64,000 bases of DNA from JARFVT01 sp036677425 (lineage in GTDB: Bacteria > Pseudomonadota > Alphaproteobacteria > UBA8366 > Aestuariispiraceae), in contig JARFVT010000011.1 in assembly GCA_036677425.1 (NCBI GenBank), positions 1 through 64,000 on the forward strand, given 5' to 3'. The translations under genes were made by a program, and so were the position numbers. Below are positions 42,851 to 50,961 of this stretch, piece after piece (the stretch's first letter is position 1; every line of letters begins with the position of its first letter). The notes beneath the pieces are model-generated. The model worked only from the letters and a program-made list of their open reading frames with translations, did no database searches and was not told the origin of the DNA.

Positions 42851-44236
42851 ATGAAAGATTTTATAATGCCGGGAAATTTAACCTTTGATGATTTAAAATC
42901 GCGGGTGGCAACTGGTGAAATTGATACGGTCTTGTCGGTTTTAGTCGATATGCAGGGGCGTTTGATGGGCAAGCGTTTTCACGCAGAATTTTTTATCGAA
43001 AGCGCATGGCAAGAAACCCATAGCTGTAATTATTTGCTGGCAACAGATATGGAGATGGAGCCTGTTGCGGGTTATAAATCCACCAGTTGGGAGGCAGGTT
43101 ATGGCGATTATGTTATGAAGCCAGATATGGCGACATTGCGCGTCATTCCTTGGCTTGAAGGGACGGCGATGGTTCTATGTGATGTCTTAGATCATGCAAC
43201 CAACAAGCCAGTGCCACATTCGCCGCGTGCGATTTTAAAAAAGCAAATTGCAAGGCTTGCCCATATGGGTATTAAGCCGATGATGGCGACGGAGTTAGAA
43301 TTTTTCTTGTTTCAGGAATCATTTGAAGAATTACATGCCAAGGGTTACAGCGGCATGACACCGATCAGCCCATATAACGAAGATTATCATATATTTCAAA
43401 CCACCAAGGAAGAAAATGTTATCCGTGCCATGCGTAATGGTATTCGCGCGGCGGGTATTCCTGTTGAATGTTCCAAGGGGGAGGCGGCGGCTGGTCAAGA
43501 AGAAATTAACGTTAAATATTCCGATGCATTGGATACGGCCGATAATCATGTGATTACTAAAAATGGCTGCAAGGAAATCGCATGGTCAAAAGGTCGTGCG
43601 ATTACATTTCTGGCTAAATGGAATATGGATGCATCTGGCAGTTCGTCCCATATTCATCAATCGCTTTGGTCGTTGGATGGTAAAAAATCTTTATTTCAAG
43701 ATTCCGATGGTAAATATGGCATGTCTGATTTGATGCGAAATTATATGGCGGGTCTGCTTACATATGCGTCGGAGATCACGTGTTTTCTTGCCCCATATAT
43801 TAACAGCTATAAACGATTTGCCGAAGGCCCATTTGCGCCGACTAAGGCCATATGGTCAAAGGATAATCGCACCGCTGGCTATCGCTTATGTGGTGATAAT
43901 AGCAGCGCAATTCGGGTCGAATGTCGGGTTGGTGGGTCTGATCTTAATCCATATTTGGCGATGGCGGCCTTGATCGCCGCTGGTATTTACGGCATTGAAA
44001 ATAAGTTAGAGTTAGAAGAAGAATTTAAGGGCGATGCCTATAATGATACGGCGGCACGCGCCATTCCACAAACATTACGAGAAGCCACCGTTGCATTGGA
44101 TCAATCAAAAATGTTACGTGCCGCCATGGGCGACGATGTGATCGATCATTATGTTCATGCGGCGCGTGTTGAACAAGCAGAATTTGATCGGCGCGTTACC
44201 GATTGGGAAGTTAATCGCGGCTTTGAACGCGCATAA
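42851..44236 (+). CDS. Glutamine-synthetase-family gamma-glutamyl ligase
   Basis: The product has 461 residues. GS motifs are visible: ATELEFFLF (metal-binding Glu), GQEEINVKYSDAL, ITFLAKWNMDASGSSSHIHQ (ATP and metal site), and KAIWSKDNRTAGYRLCGDN then RVECRVGGSDLNPYLAMAAL. It lacks the PuuA-like N-terminus and is unlike GlnA in the N-terminal beta-grasp (VLVDMQGRLMGKRFHAEFF). It resembles GlnT/PuuA/IpuC-type ligases that join glutamate to amines or amino alcohols. In a cluster with ALDH and ADH it is unlikely to be the housekeeping glutamine synthetase. Start 42851 or ATG 42866. Confidence 0.85.
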   Translation: MKDFIMPGNLTFDDLKSRVATGEIDTVLSVLVDMQGRLMGKRFHAEFFIESAWQETHSCNYLLATDMEMEPVAGYKSTSWEAGYGDYVMKPDMATLRVIPWLEGTAMVLCDVLDHATNKPVPHSPRAILKKQIARLAHMGIKPMMATELEFFLFQESFEELHAKGYSGMTPISPYNEDYHIFQTTKEENVIRAMRNGIRAAGIPVECSKGEAAAGQEEINVKYSDALDTADNHVITKNGCKEIAWSKGRAITFLAKWNMDASGSSSHIHQSLWSLDGKKSLFQDSDGKYGMSDLMRNYMAGLLTYASEITCFLAPYINSYKRFAEGPFAPTKAIWSKDNRTAGYRLCGDNSSAIRVECRVGGSDLNPYLAMAALIAAGIYGIENKLELEEEFKGDAYNDTAARAIPQTLREATVALDQSKMLRAAMGDDVIDHYVHAARVEQAEFDRRVTDWEVNRGFERA

Positions 44237-44266
44237 TATAGAAATATATAAATAAGAGTATTTAAA

Positions 44267-45652
44267 ATGAATAAAATGATACAATGTATATCACCAATTG
44301 ATGGTTCTTTATATGCAGAACGTCCTGTGGCAAGCGAAAAAGATGCTGTTACCGCCATAAAATGCGCCAAAGCGGCACAAAAAAAATGGGCAGCAAGGTC
44401 AATATCAGAACGGATTGATCTGGTGCGTGCTGGCGTTGCCCGTATTGGCGAATTAAATGATGAAATTGTCCCAGAAATCGCCCATATGATGGGCAGGCCA
44501 ATTCGATATGGCGGCGAATTTGGTGGTTTTAATGAACGTGCTAGCCATATGGCAGATATTGCAGAAGAAGCATTAAAACCGATTATTATCGAAGATAGTG
44601 GTGAATTTAATCGCCGCATTGAATATATTCCGCATGGGGTTGTGCTTGTAATCGCCCCGTGGAATTATCCTTATATGACGGCAATTAATACGGTTGCCCC
44701 CGCCTTAATTGCGGGTAATGCCGTGATATTAAAACATGCGAGCCAAACTTTGCTTGTCGGTGAACGCATGGCGCAGGCTTTCCATGAGGCAGGAATTCCA
44801 AAAGATATATTTCAAAATATTTTTCTTGATCATGCGACAACTTCTAATTTAATTGCTGCTAATAACTTTGATTTTATTAATTTCACTGGATCTGTTGGTG
44901 GTGGTAAGGCGATGGAAAAAGCCGCCGCTGGTACTTTTACAGGTATTGGGTTTGAATTAGGCGGTAAAGATCCTGCTTATGTAATGGAAGATGCGGATTT
45001 GGACGCAGCGGTTGATACATTAATCGACGGCGCAATTTTTAATTCAGGCCAATGTTGTTGCGGCATTGAACGTATTTATGTGGATGAAAGCCTATATGAT
45101 ACGTTTGTTGCAAAGGCCGTTTCTATTGTATCGGGCTATAAACTTGGTAATCCGCTGGATAAGGCAACAACATTAGGGCCAATGGCGCATCAAAGATTTG
45201 CTGCGGAAGTTCGCGCCCAAACGGATGAAGCCATTGCTGCGGGTGCTATTGCAATGATCGATCCTATATTATTTCCCGAAGATGACGGCGGCGCATATTT
45301 AATGCCACAAATATTGACTAATGTTAATCATGATATGCGGGTAATGCGCGATGAAAGCTTTGGTCCTGTGGTTGGTATTATGAAAGTTAATAGCGATGTT
45401 GAGGCAATTTCCTTGATGAATGATAGTGTTTTTGGTCTAACGGCATCATTATGGACGAATGATATTGAACGCGCATCACATATTGGCGCAGAAATTGAGA
45501 CAGGGACTGTGTTTATGAACAGGGCAGATTATCTCGACCCTGCTTTATGCTGGACTGGTTGCAAAGATACAGGGCGCGGCGGGGCATTGTCGATGATTGG
45601 TTTCCATAACCTGACGCGGCCTAAATCATATCATTTTAAAAAATTAAAATAA
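44267..45652 (+). CDS. NAD(P)-dependent aldehyde dehydrogenase
   Basis: The product has 461 residues. ALDH motifs: VIAPWNYPYMTAINTVAPAL (about 124-143), GNAVILKHASQT, FTGSVGGGKAME, the catalytic Glu in GIGFELGGKDPAYV (about 228) and the catalytic Cys in FNSGQCCCGIERIYV (about 263). It resembles succinate-semialdehyde or amino-aldehyde dehydrogenases in length and motif style. It lies 30 bp after the GS-like ligase, so the likely order in the pathway is ligation, alcohol oxidation, aldehyde oxidation. Confidence 0.93.
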   Translation: MNKMIQCISPIDGSLYAERPVASEKDAVTAIKCAKAAQKKWAARSISERIDLVRAGVARIGELNDEIVPEIAHMMGRPIRYGGEFGGFNERASHMADIAEEALKPIIIEDSGEFNRRIEYIPHGVVLVIAPWNYPYMTAINTVAPALIAGNAVILKHASQTLLVGERMAQAFHEAGIPKDIFQNIFLDHATTSNLIAANNFDFINFTGSVGGGKAMEKAAAGTFTGIGFELGGKDPAYVMEDADLDAAVDTLIDGAIFNSGQCCCGIERIYVDESLYDTFVAKAVSIVSGYKLGNPLDKATTLGPMAHQRFAAEVRAQTDEAIAAGAIAMIDPILFPEDDGGAYLMPQILTNVNHDMRVMRDESFGPVVGIMKVNSDVEAISLMNDSVFGLTASLWTNDIERASHIGAEIETGTVFMNRADYLDPALCWTGCKDTGRGGALSMIGFHNLTRPKSYHFKKLK

Positions 45653-45679
45653 ATAATTCCCAGATTAAGGATTAATATC

Positions 45680-46849
45680 ATGAGTAAAATAATCACAGGA
45701 AATTGGGGCTTCCCGACAAGAATTTGGGCTGGTCCTGGGCGTATTTCAGAATTAGCGGCTGCTTGTGATGAACTTGGCATCAAACGTCCGTTATTTGTAA
45801 CCGATGCAGGCTTGCGTGATTTGCCAATCGTTAAACAAGCAATGGATATTTTGACATCAAATGGTCTAGCCACAAGTCTTTATTCCGATGTGCGTGGTAA
45901 TCCTGTTGCCAAAAATATTGATGGCGGTATCGCTGCTTATAAATCACATGATGCAGATGGTGTCGTAGCATTTGGTGGTGGCAGTGGGCTTGATGTGGGT
46001 AAAGCCATTGCCTTTATGGTTGGTCAAACCCGCCCTATTTGGGATTTTGAAGATATTGATGATTGGTGGACGCGGGCAAATGCGGATGCGATTGCCCCGA
46101 TTATTGCTGTGCCAACAACGGCAGGCACGGGTTCTGAAGTCGGGCGAGCCAGTGTGGTTACTCATTCAGAAACCCATGCGAAAAAAATAATATTTCATCC
46201 TAAAATGTTACCAAGCATCGTTATTTCCGACCCTGAATTAACGGTTGGATTACCAGCCCATATCACCGCCGCCACAGGGCTTGACGCTTATATTCATTGT
46301 TTCGAGGCTTATTGCGCCCCCGGTTACCACCCAATGGCCGATGGTATCGCACTTGAAGGAATGCGCCTTTGTAAGCTCGCATTGCCGCGTGCCTATAAGG
46401 ATGGCGGCGATATTACTGCCCGTGCCGATATGTTATCAGCGGCAAGCATGGGTGCAACGGCTTTTCAAAAAGGCCTCGGCGGTATACATGCAATTTCCCA
46501 TGCGGTTGGTGCGACATATGACAGCCATCATGGCCTAACCAATGCAATTATTCTGCCTTATATGATGAAAATTAACCAACCAGTGATTTTTGAACGCATG
46601 GAGCTATTGGCGCGCGTGCTTGATTTGCCGGGCAAGGGTTTTATTGCGGTGATGGATTGGACATTAAAATTCCGTGATGATCTTGGCATTCAAAATAGCC
46701 TTAGTGAAATAAATATCGCCGATGATCGTGCCGATTATATTGGCGAACTTTCAGAACGAGACCCATCAGCCAGCAGCAATCCACAAAAACTAACCGCAAG
46801 TCAATATGCTGCGGTGTTTAAATCTGCTGTTCATGGAAAATTAGGGTAG
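45680..46849 (+). CDS. Iron-containing alcohol dehydrogenase
   Basis: The product has 389 residues. Group III ADH pattern: GVVAFGGGSGLDVGKAIAFM (nucleotide binding, about 94-113), IIAVPTTAGTGSEVGRASV, then metal ligands in TAATGLDAYIHCFEAYC, GGIHAISHAVGA and TYDSHHGLTNAIILPYMM. No lesion seen. It oxidises alcohols or reduces aldehydes with NAD(P). Adjacent to ALDH upstream (28 bp) and the IMPase-like gene downstream (9 bp), it is clearly co-transcribed. Confidence 0.93.
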   Translation: MSKIITGNWGFPTRIWAGPGRISELAAACDELGIKRPLFVTDAGLRDLPIVKQAMDILTSNGLATSLYSDVRGNPVAKNIDGGIAAYKSHDADGVVAFGGGSGLDVGKAIAFMVGQTRPIWDFEDIDDWWTRANADAIAPIIAVPTTAGTGSEVGRASVVTHSETHAKKIIFHPKMLPSIVISDPELTVGLPAHITAATGLDAYIHCFEAYCAPGYHPMADGIALEGMRLCKLALPRAYKDGGDITARADMLSAASMGATAFQKGLGGIHAISHAVGATYDSHHGLTNAIILPYMMKINQPVIFERMELLARVLDLPGKGFIAVMDWTLKFRDDLGIQNSLSEINIADDRADYIGELSERDPSASSNPQKLTASQYAAVFKSAVHGKLG

Positions 46850-46858
46850 GGGATTATT

Positions 46859-47665
46859 ATGAACGAAGCACCGTCAAATCTTGTGATGGAGAGTTGCTTG
46901 GCTGTTGCACGTGAAGCCGCGGTAGAAGCTGCCAAAGTAAGTATGAAATATTTTGATGAGCTTTTTGACGTGGAATTCAAAAGTGATGAATCTCCTGTAA
47001 CTATTGCAGATCGTGAAACTGAAACCGTTTTGAGAAAATTACTTAATAGCTCTTATCCAGAATATGGCATCTTTGGTGAAGAACATGGTTGTGAAAATAT
47101 TGACGCAGATTTTGTCTGGGTTATTGATCCCATTGATGGCACAAAATCGTTCATTAGTGGGATCCCCTTGTTTGGTATGTTGATTAGTCTGACCTACAAG
47201 ACAAACCCAATTCTTAGTTTAATTCATATGCCTGCACTAAATGAGACTTATGAAGCTGTGCTTGGGAAAAAGGCTATTAACCAAAAAGGTCAAATTCTAG
47301 AAGTTCGGAAATGCAACGCGTTAAGTGAGGCAATCTGTTTTGTTGGTGAGGCCGATAAGATGTTTGCATATAGCAAAGGGTTATACGAAAAACTTGCTGA
47401 GGCCACCAAGCTGACTCGATTTAATTATGATTGCTATCCATACACTCAGTTGGCTAAAGGGAAGATCGATATGGTGATTGAATGTAATTTAAAACCATAT
47501 GATTTTTGCGCACTTGTTCCCGTGGTCGAAGGCGCTGGTGGCACAATTACAGATTGGTCGGGAAATCGACTAACCATAGATTCCCCTGGCGATGTTCTGG
47601 CTTGTGGCGATGCCAGTTTACACAAAAAAGCTTTGGCGCTTATCGCACAGTGGCGGGAGGAATAA
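46859..47665 (+). CDS. Inositol-monophosphatase-family phosphatase (HisN-like)
   Basis: The product has 268 residues. IMPase motifs: SPVTIADRETE (metal-binding Asp), YGIFGEEHGCE, the catalytic block VWVIDPIDGTKSFISGIPLF (about 89-108) and the C-terminal KPYDFCALVPVVEGAGGTIT. The pattern resembles HisN-type histidinol-phosphatases as well as inositol monophosphatases; the substrate cannot be fixed. Its position 9 bp behind the alcohol dehydrogenase suggests it removes a phosphate from a pathway intermediate or from the imported substrate. Confidence 0.88.
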   Translation: MNEAPSNLVMESCLAVAREAAVEAAKVSMKYFDELFDVEFKSDESPVTIADRETETVLRKLLNSSYPEYGIFGEEHGCENIDADFVWVIDPIDGTKSFISGIPLFGMLISLTYKTNPILSLIHMPALNETYEAVLGKKAINQKGQILEVRKCNALSEAICFVGEADKMFAYSKGLYEKLAEATKLTRFNYDCYPYTQLAKGKIDMVIECNLKPYDFCALVPVVEGAGGTITDWSGNRLTIDSPGDVLACGDASLHKKALALIAQWREE

Positions 47666-47770
47666 AATAAATTTATTTAAATATTATGTAAAAAAAATTT
47701 TATATTAAATCTTATTTTGTTTTAAGTAAATTTATTGTAGATAAAGTTCAGGTTAATTAGAATGTATATT

Positions 47771-48139
47771 GATCTGTCTATTTGCTAAATCCATTCTGGT
47801 TTAGTTATAAAAAACTTCGATATATTCAAATATAGCTTGTTTTGCCTGCTGTTGATTTCAAATTTATGGTGATGCGTTAATTCAGCTTTAATTATATGGA
47901 AAAAGCTCTCAGCCACCGCATTATTCCAACAATTTCCTTGTTCTACTCATGCTTTGAATAATGTCATTATCTTTCAATATGTTACGATGCCTATCTGATG
48001 CATATTGGCTGTCTCTATCAGTATGCCAAATCAAGTTTTCCGCTGGTTTACGCTTCCAAATAGCCATCAATAAAGCACCAAACCCCGAGCAACAAAGTTG
48101 CGACGACGCGTTTGCGTAATATAAAAAAAATGTGAACAC
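47771..48139 (-). pseudogene. Remnant of an IS3-family OrfB, several frameshifts
   Basis: Minus-strand pieces in order: ALLMAIWKRKPAENLIWHTD, RDSQYASDRHRNILKDNDII, QSMSR, then in another frame GNCWNNAVAESFFHIIKAEL and THHHKFE, then in a further frame QQQAKQAIFEYIEVFYN. These are the C-terminal half of an IS3-subgroup transposase, different from the IS51/IS407-like remnants elsewhere. The palindromic repeat at 48079-48121 interrupts its upstream part. No product is possible. Confidence 0.85.
48079..48121 (+). repeat. Palindromic repeat, second copy of 30574-30619
   Basis: CAAACCCCGAGCAACAAAGT then TGCGACGACGCGTTTGCGT, differing from 30574-30619 at one position in the shared part. The following AGCTTAGTGCAACGCTAATG (48151-48170) matches, in reverse complement, part of the 29476-29673 unit, so the two repeat families are linked in both places. 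Confidence 0.65.
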
Positions 48140-48177
48140 GCGAAGCGAAAGCTTAGTGCAACGCTAATGCTTCCTAA

Positions 48178-48207
48178 AAACTATTATTTTTAAGGAGCAT
48201 TGCCGAA
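48178..48207 (+). repeat. IS-end-like 30-mer shared with 1861-1890
   Basis: Begins AAACTATTATTTTT and ends CATTGCCGAA, 26 of 30 positions identical to 1861-1890. It joins the IS debris on its left to the broken membrane-protein gene on its right, so it probably marks the point of IS insertion into that gene. Confidence 0.55.
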
Positions 48208-48664
48208 CCAATTGACATACTTATCATGCAATATATTATATGTTGGTGGTATCCTCTCGCATATTGTCATCGGCATCATATTAGGGCATCTTGATACCAA
48301 TACAGCCATCCATGTATACATCTATAAGAGCCAAAGTGCTGATATTTTGATTTTACTAGGATTAGCATTAAAAATATTTTCAGATTTAACCCTGTATTTT
48401 TTTGCTTCAAAAAAACCAAATTGGTTAAAACTTAAGCTAGCAATGAATGCATTTTTAGCAACCAATGCATTTGTATTTTTAGTACCAATGATGCCCGATT
48501 TGTTATAATTAGCAAAAGACTCATTGCCGAGTTAACATGCCAGTCAAGCTTTTAATAATAAAGCACAAATCGAAATGTATATTGGTATGAGAAATGTCAT
48601 CCCACTTATCCTTGAATTAATACTAGGATCTTTCAAGCCCAAAATAGGTAAAAAAGAGAAATAA
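48200..48664 (+). pseudogene. Membrane protein gene, 5'-truncated and with two in-frame TAA codons
   Basis: The frame enters from the IS end (TTG at 48200) and encodes a four-helix type membrane protein: LSCNILYVGGILSHIVIGII, SADILILLGLALKIFSDLTL, KLAMNAFLATNAFVFLVPMM. It stops with TAA at 48506-48508, continues LAKDSLPS, stops again at 48533-48535, then continues QAFNNKAQIEMYIGMRNVIP, LILELILGSFKPKIGKK to a final TAA at 48662-48664. The continued coding pattern shows that both TAAs are mutations. Family not recognised with certainty. Confidence 0.6.
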
Positions 48665-48816
48665 TCAATGCAAAAAGACATGGTGGCGCGAGTGATTTAT
48701 GATAGGGTTTACTGTCCTAAAGTTGGCATGGAAAGGTGATGTGGAAAATCGGATAAAAAACTGTGAGATTAAATCACAATCTAAGCCATTAATATATAAT
48801 CATATTTTAAAAAATA

Positions 48817-48892
48817 TGGCGACCCCTACGGGATTCGAACCCGTGTTGCCGCCGTGAAAGGGCAGTGTCCTAGGCCTCTAGACGAAGGGGTC
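48817..48892 (-). tRNA. tRNA-Glu (anticodon TTC), CCA encoded
   Basis: The minus strand begins GACCCCTTCGTCTAGAGGCC and ends GGGTTCGAATCCCGT plus AGGGGTCGCCA, closely like E. coli tRNA-Glu. The anticodon stem-loop is CTGCC-CTTTCAC-GGCGG, giving anticodon TTC. Acceptor arms GACCCCT and AGGGGTC pair fully. Length is 76 nt with CCA. Confidence 0.97.
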
Positions 48893-48986
48893 GTATGAGG
48901 CAAGTTAGCAATATCTAGGCGTTATTAGACAAAATAAATGTCAGTTGCAAGGCTAAAATTACAAAAATCATATATAGTTTTATGAC

Positions 48987-49565
48987 TTAAATACGGCTTG
49001 CCAGCCATATGGCAAATTTTGAACCTTTTTTTACCATTGCGACTATTAATGGATATGCTATCGCTTGTTCTGCGCCATTTTCATAACCTATGTTACGATG
49101 TTCTATTTCTTCAAGCCTGAAAATTTCGATCTGATCTTTTAACTCTTCTTCGGTTTTAAGCTTATCTAAATGTTGATATTGTTCGCTATAATGTTCGTCG
49201 ATAACTTCTTCAACCGCGACCGTACATGCCATTGCCGCCTTGTCGCTAATTAATGCGGTGGCTGCACCAAGTGCAAATCCTGCCACATGCCAAATTGGCA
49301 TTAATGCGGTTGGTCGTACGCGGCGTTTTATCAATTGGCTGGCAAAATATTCAAGATGTACCTGTTCTTGTTCGGCCATATGGCGCAATATATCGCCCTT
49401 ATCACCATTGCCTAACACCGCAATTTGACCTTGATAAATTCGCTTTGCGCCATATTCGCCCGCATGATTAACCCGCATCATTCGTGCCATATTATCTTTA
49501 TGGTTTAAATCACCCGGCAAAAACCGTGGTTTATTCATTGTTTTGTCTGTTGTTTTATTAACCAT
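48987..49565 (-). CDS. coq7: Coq7-type demethoxyubiquinone hydroxylase
   Basis: This 192-residue diiron monooxygenase carries out a late ring hydroxylation in ubiquinone biosynthesis. Ligand motifs: RMMRVNHAGEYGAKRIYQGQ (Glu, about residues 29-48), MAEQEQVHLEYF (Glu and His), AMACTVAVEEVIDEHYSEQY (Glu with EHY), and FRLEEIEHRNIGYENGA (Glu-x-x-His). All expected Glu and His are present. Coq7 is the usual hydroxylase in many alphaproteobacteria in place of UbiF. Minus-strand neighbours dsbB and dedA follow the same orientation. Confidence 0.95.
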   Translation of the reverse strand: MVNKTTDKTMNKPRFLPGDLNHKDNMARMMRVNHAGEYGAKRIYQGQIAVLGNGDKGDILRHMAEQEQVHLEYFASQLIKRRVRPTALMPIWHVAGFALGAATALISDKAAMACTVAVEEVIDEHYSEQYQHLDKLKTEEELKDQIEIFRLEEIEHRNIGYENGAEQAIAYPLIVAMVKKGSKFAIWLASRI

Positions 49566-49614
49566 TCAAATCACCAATTTTAAATTATCTAACTTTAAAT
49601 TATCAAATTATAAA

Positions 49615-50115
49615 TTACTTATCACGAAACATTTTTATAACTATAACAATTGTTAGCACGCTAAATATTATAGATATAATAGCATTATATCCCGCCATTG
49701 ATACCCCAAATAATGACCATGCAATATCATCACATCTGATGACGGGTGCGGTCATTATTGCAGCTTTCAAATCCAATAATGTATTTGGCATGGCGGAATT
49801 TATGCTGCAACTGCTAAACCCTTGCCACCAATGCTGTTCAACCCCCACGTGGAAAACTGCCAATGCTGCGCTAATCATTAAAATTATCATTGCCATTATT
49901 ATTAGAATATTTACCAAATGCAAATGGCGTTTATATATAATGCCAAGCGAACAAATGCCAATTAATAATAACCATGGAATGCGTTGATATAAACATAATT
50001 CACATGGGTATAAACCCATAATAAATTCAAAGAAATATGCCCCGCCTAAAATTGATATGGCAAGCATTAATAATAATTTTAAAATATATTTATTATATTG
50101 CTGTAATAGTGACAT
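49615..50115 (-). CDS. DsbB-family disulfide bond formation protein
   Basis: This 166-residue inner-membrane protein has four helices (LLLMLAISILGGAYFFEFIM, PWLLLIGICSLGI, VNILIIMAMIILMISAALAV, AIISIIFSVLTIVIVIKMF). The first periplasmic loop has the redox pair CELCLYQRIPW (CxxC), as in DsbB. The second loop contains GFSSCSIN and PVIRCDDIAW, the second Cys pair. It passes electrons from DsbA-like proteins to quinone. Confidence 0.88.
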   Translation of the reverse strand: MSLLQQYNKYILKLLLMLAISILGGAYFFEFIMGLYPCELCLYQRIPWLLLIGICSLGIIYKRHLHLVNILIIMAMIILMISAALAVFHVGVEQHWWQGFSSCSINSAMPNTLLDLKAAIMTAPVIRCDDIAWSLFGVSMAGYNAIISIIFSVLTIVIVIKMFRDK

Positions 50116-50140
50116 TTATTTTAATACCCTAAAATTAATT

Positions 50141-50758
50141 TTAAATAAATTTAATAACCGCAAAGCCACCAGCCAAAAACATAAAGAATAAAATAGATAT
50201 TTTACCAAAATGCCTTTCAATGAACGATCTTATTGGCTTGCCATAGTACCATAATAATATGGCAAGCAGAAAAAACCTAATGCCGCGCCCTATAAATGAT
50301 ATTGCCATGAAATTTATGAAATCCATATGCGCCGCACCGCTGGCGATGGTAATGACTTTATATGGTATTGGGGTAAATGCGCCGATGGCGACTATCCATT
50401 CACCCCATTGATTATACCAGCTTTGAAAGATATTATATCTATCGCCATAGCCATAAAATTCAATGATGCTGCTGCCGATGGTTTCATATAGACCGAAACC
50501 AAGCAAATAGCCCACAGCCCCGCCCGCGACCGAGGAAAATACAGCAATGAATGCGATTTTAAATGCTTGTGTGCGCGCTGCTAATATCATTGGGATCATC
50601 ATGATATCTTGTGGTATGGGGAAAAATATACTTTCACAAAATGCTAGCATAGCCAGCCACCATATGGCATGTGGGTGGGCTGCGAGATCTATCACCCAAT
50701 CATATAGCCTGCGTAAATAGCCATTAAATATATAAAGCAATTTCATAAATCGTAACAT
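50141..50758 (-). CDS. DedA/YqaA-family membrane protein (SNARE-associated)
   Basis: This 205-residue membrane protein matches the YqaA branch of the DedA family: ESIFFPIPQDIMMIPMILA, FSSVAGGAVGYLLGFGLYE, YNQWGEWIVAIGAFTPIPYK and VITIASGAAHMDFINFMAIS. It has about five membrane segments. DedA proteins are linked to lipid flipping and membrane homeostasis. It lies 25 bp upstream of dsbB on the minus strand, possibly co-transcribed. Confidence 0.88.
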   Translation of the reverse strand: MLRFMKLLYIFNGYLRRLYDWVIDLAAHPHAIWWLAMLAFCESIFFPIPQDIMMIPMILAARTQAFKIAFIAVFSSVAGGAVGYLLGFGLYETIGSSIIEFYGYGDRYNIFQSWYNQWGEWIVAIGAFTPIPYKVITIASGAAHMDFINFMAISFIGRGIRFFLLAILLWYYGKPIRSFIERHFGKISILFFMFLAGGFAVIKFI

Positions 50759-50961
50759 TCACTTAAAGTATAAAAATTTATTTTATTAGATATATTATTA
50801 TAAAATAACAGCTAAAGCCAAGCTTGCAATGAATTATATCTGAATATTATTCTATTATAACCACTGAAAACTTGTATTTTTTATGTTAATAAGTTACTAA
50901 GATAGCGATTATTTCGCAGTTGCACAGCATTGCAACGATTAACTGATAAGGAATTTAAAAA

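Noticed and set aside
42851..44236. Housekeeping glutamine synthetase GlnA
   Set aside because: Sequence style and the surrounding ALDH, ADH, TRAP and FGase genes point to a GS-like ligase in catabolism; no glnB or other nitrogen-control gene is adjacent.
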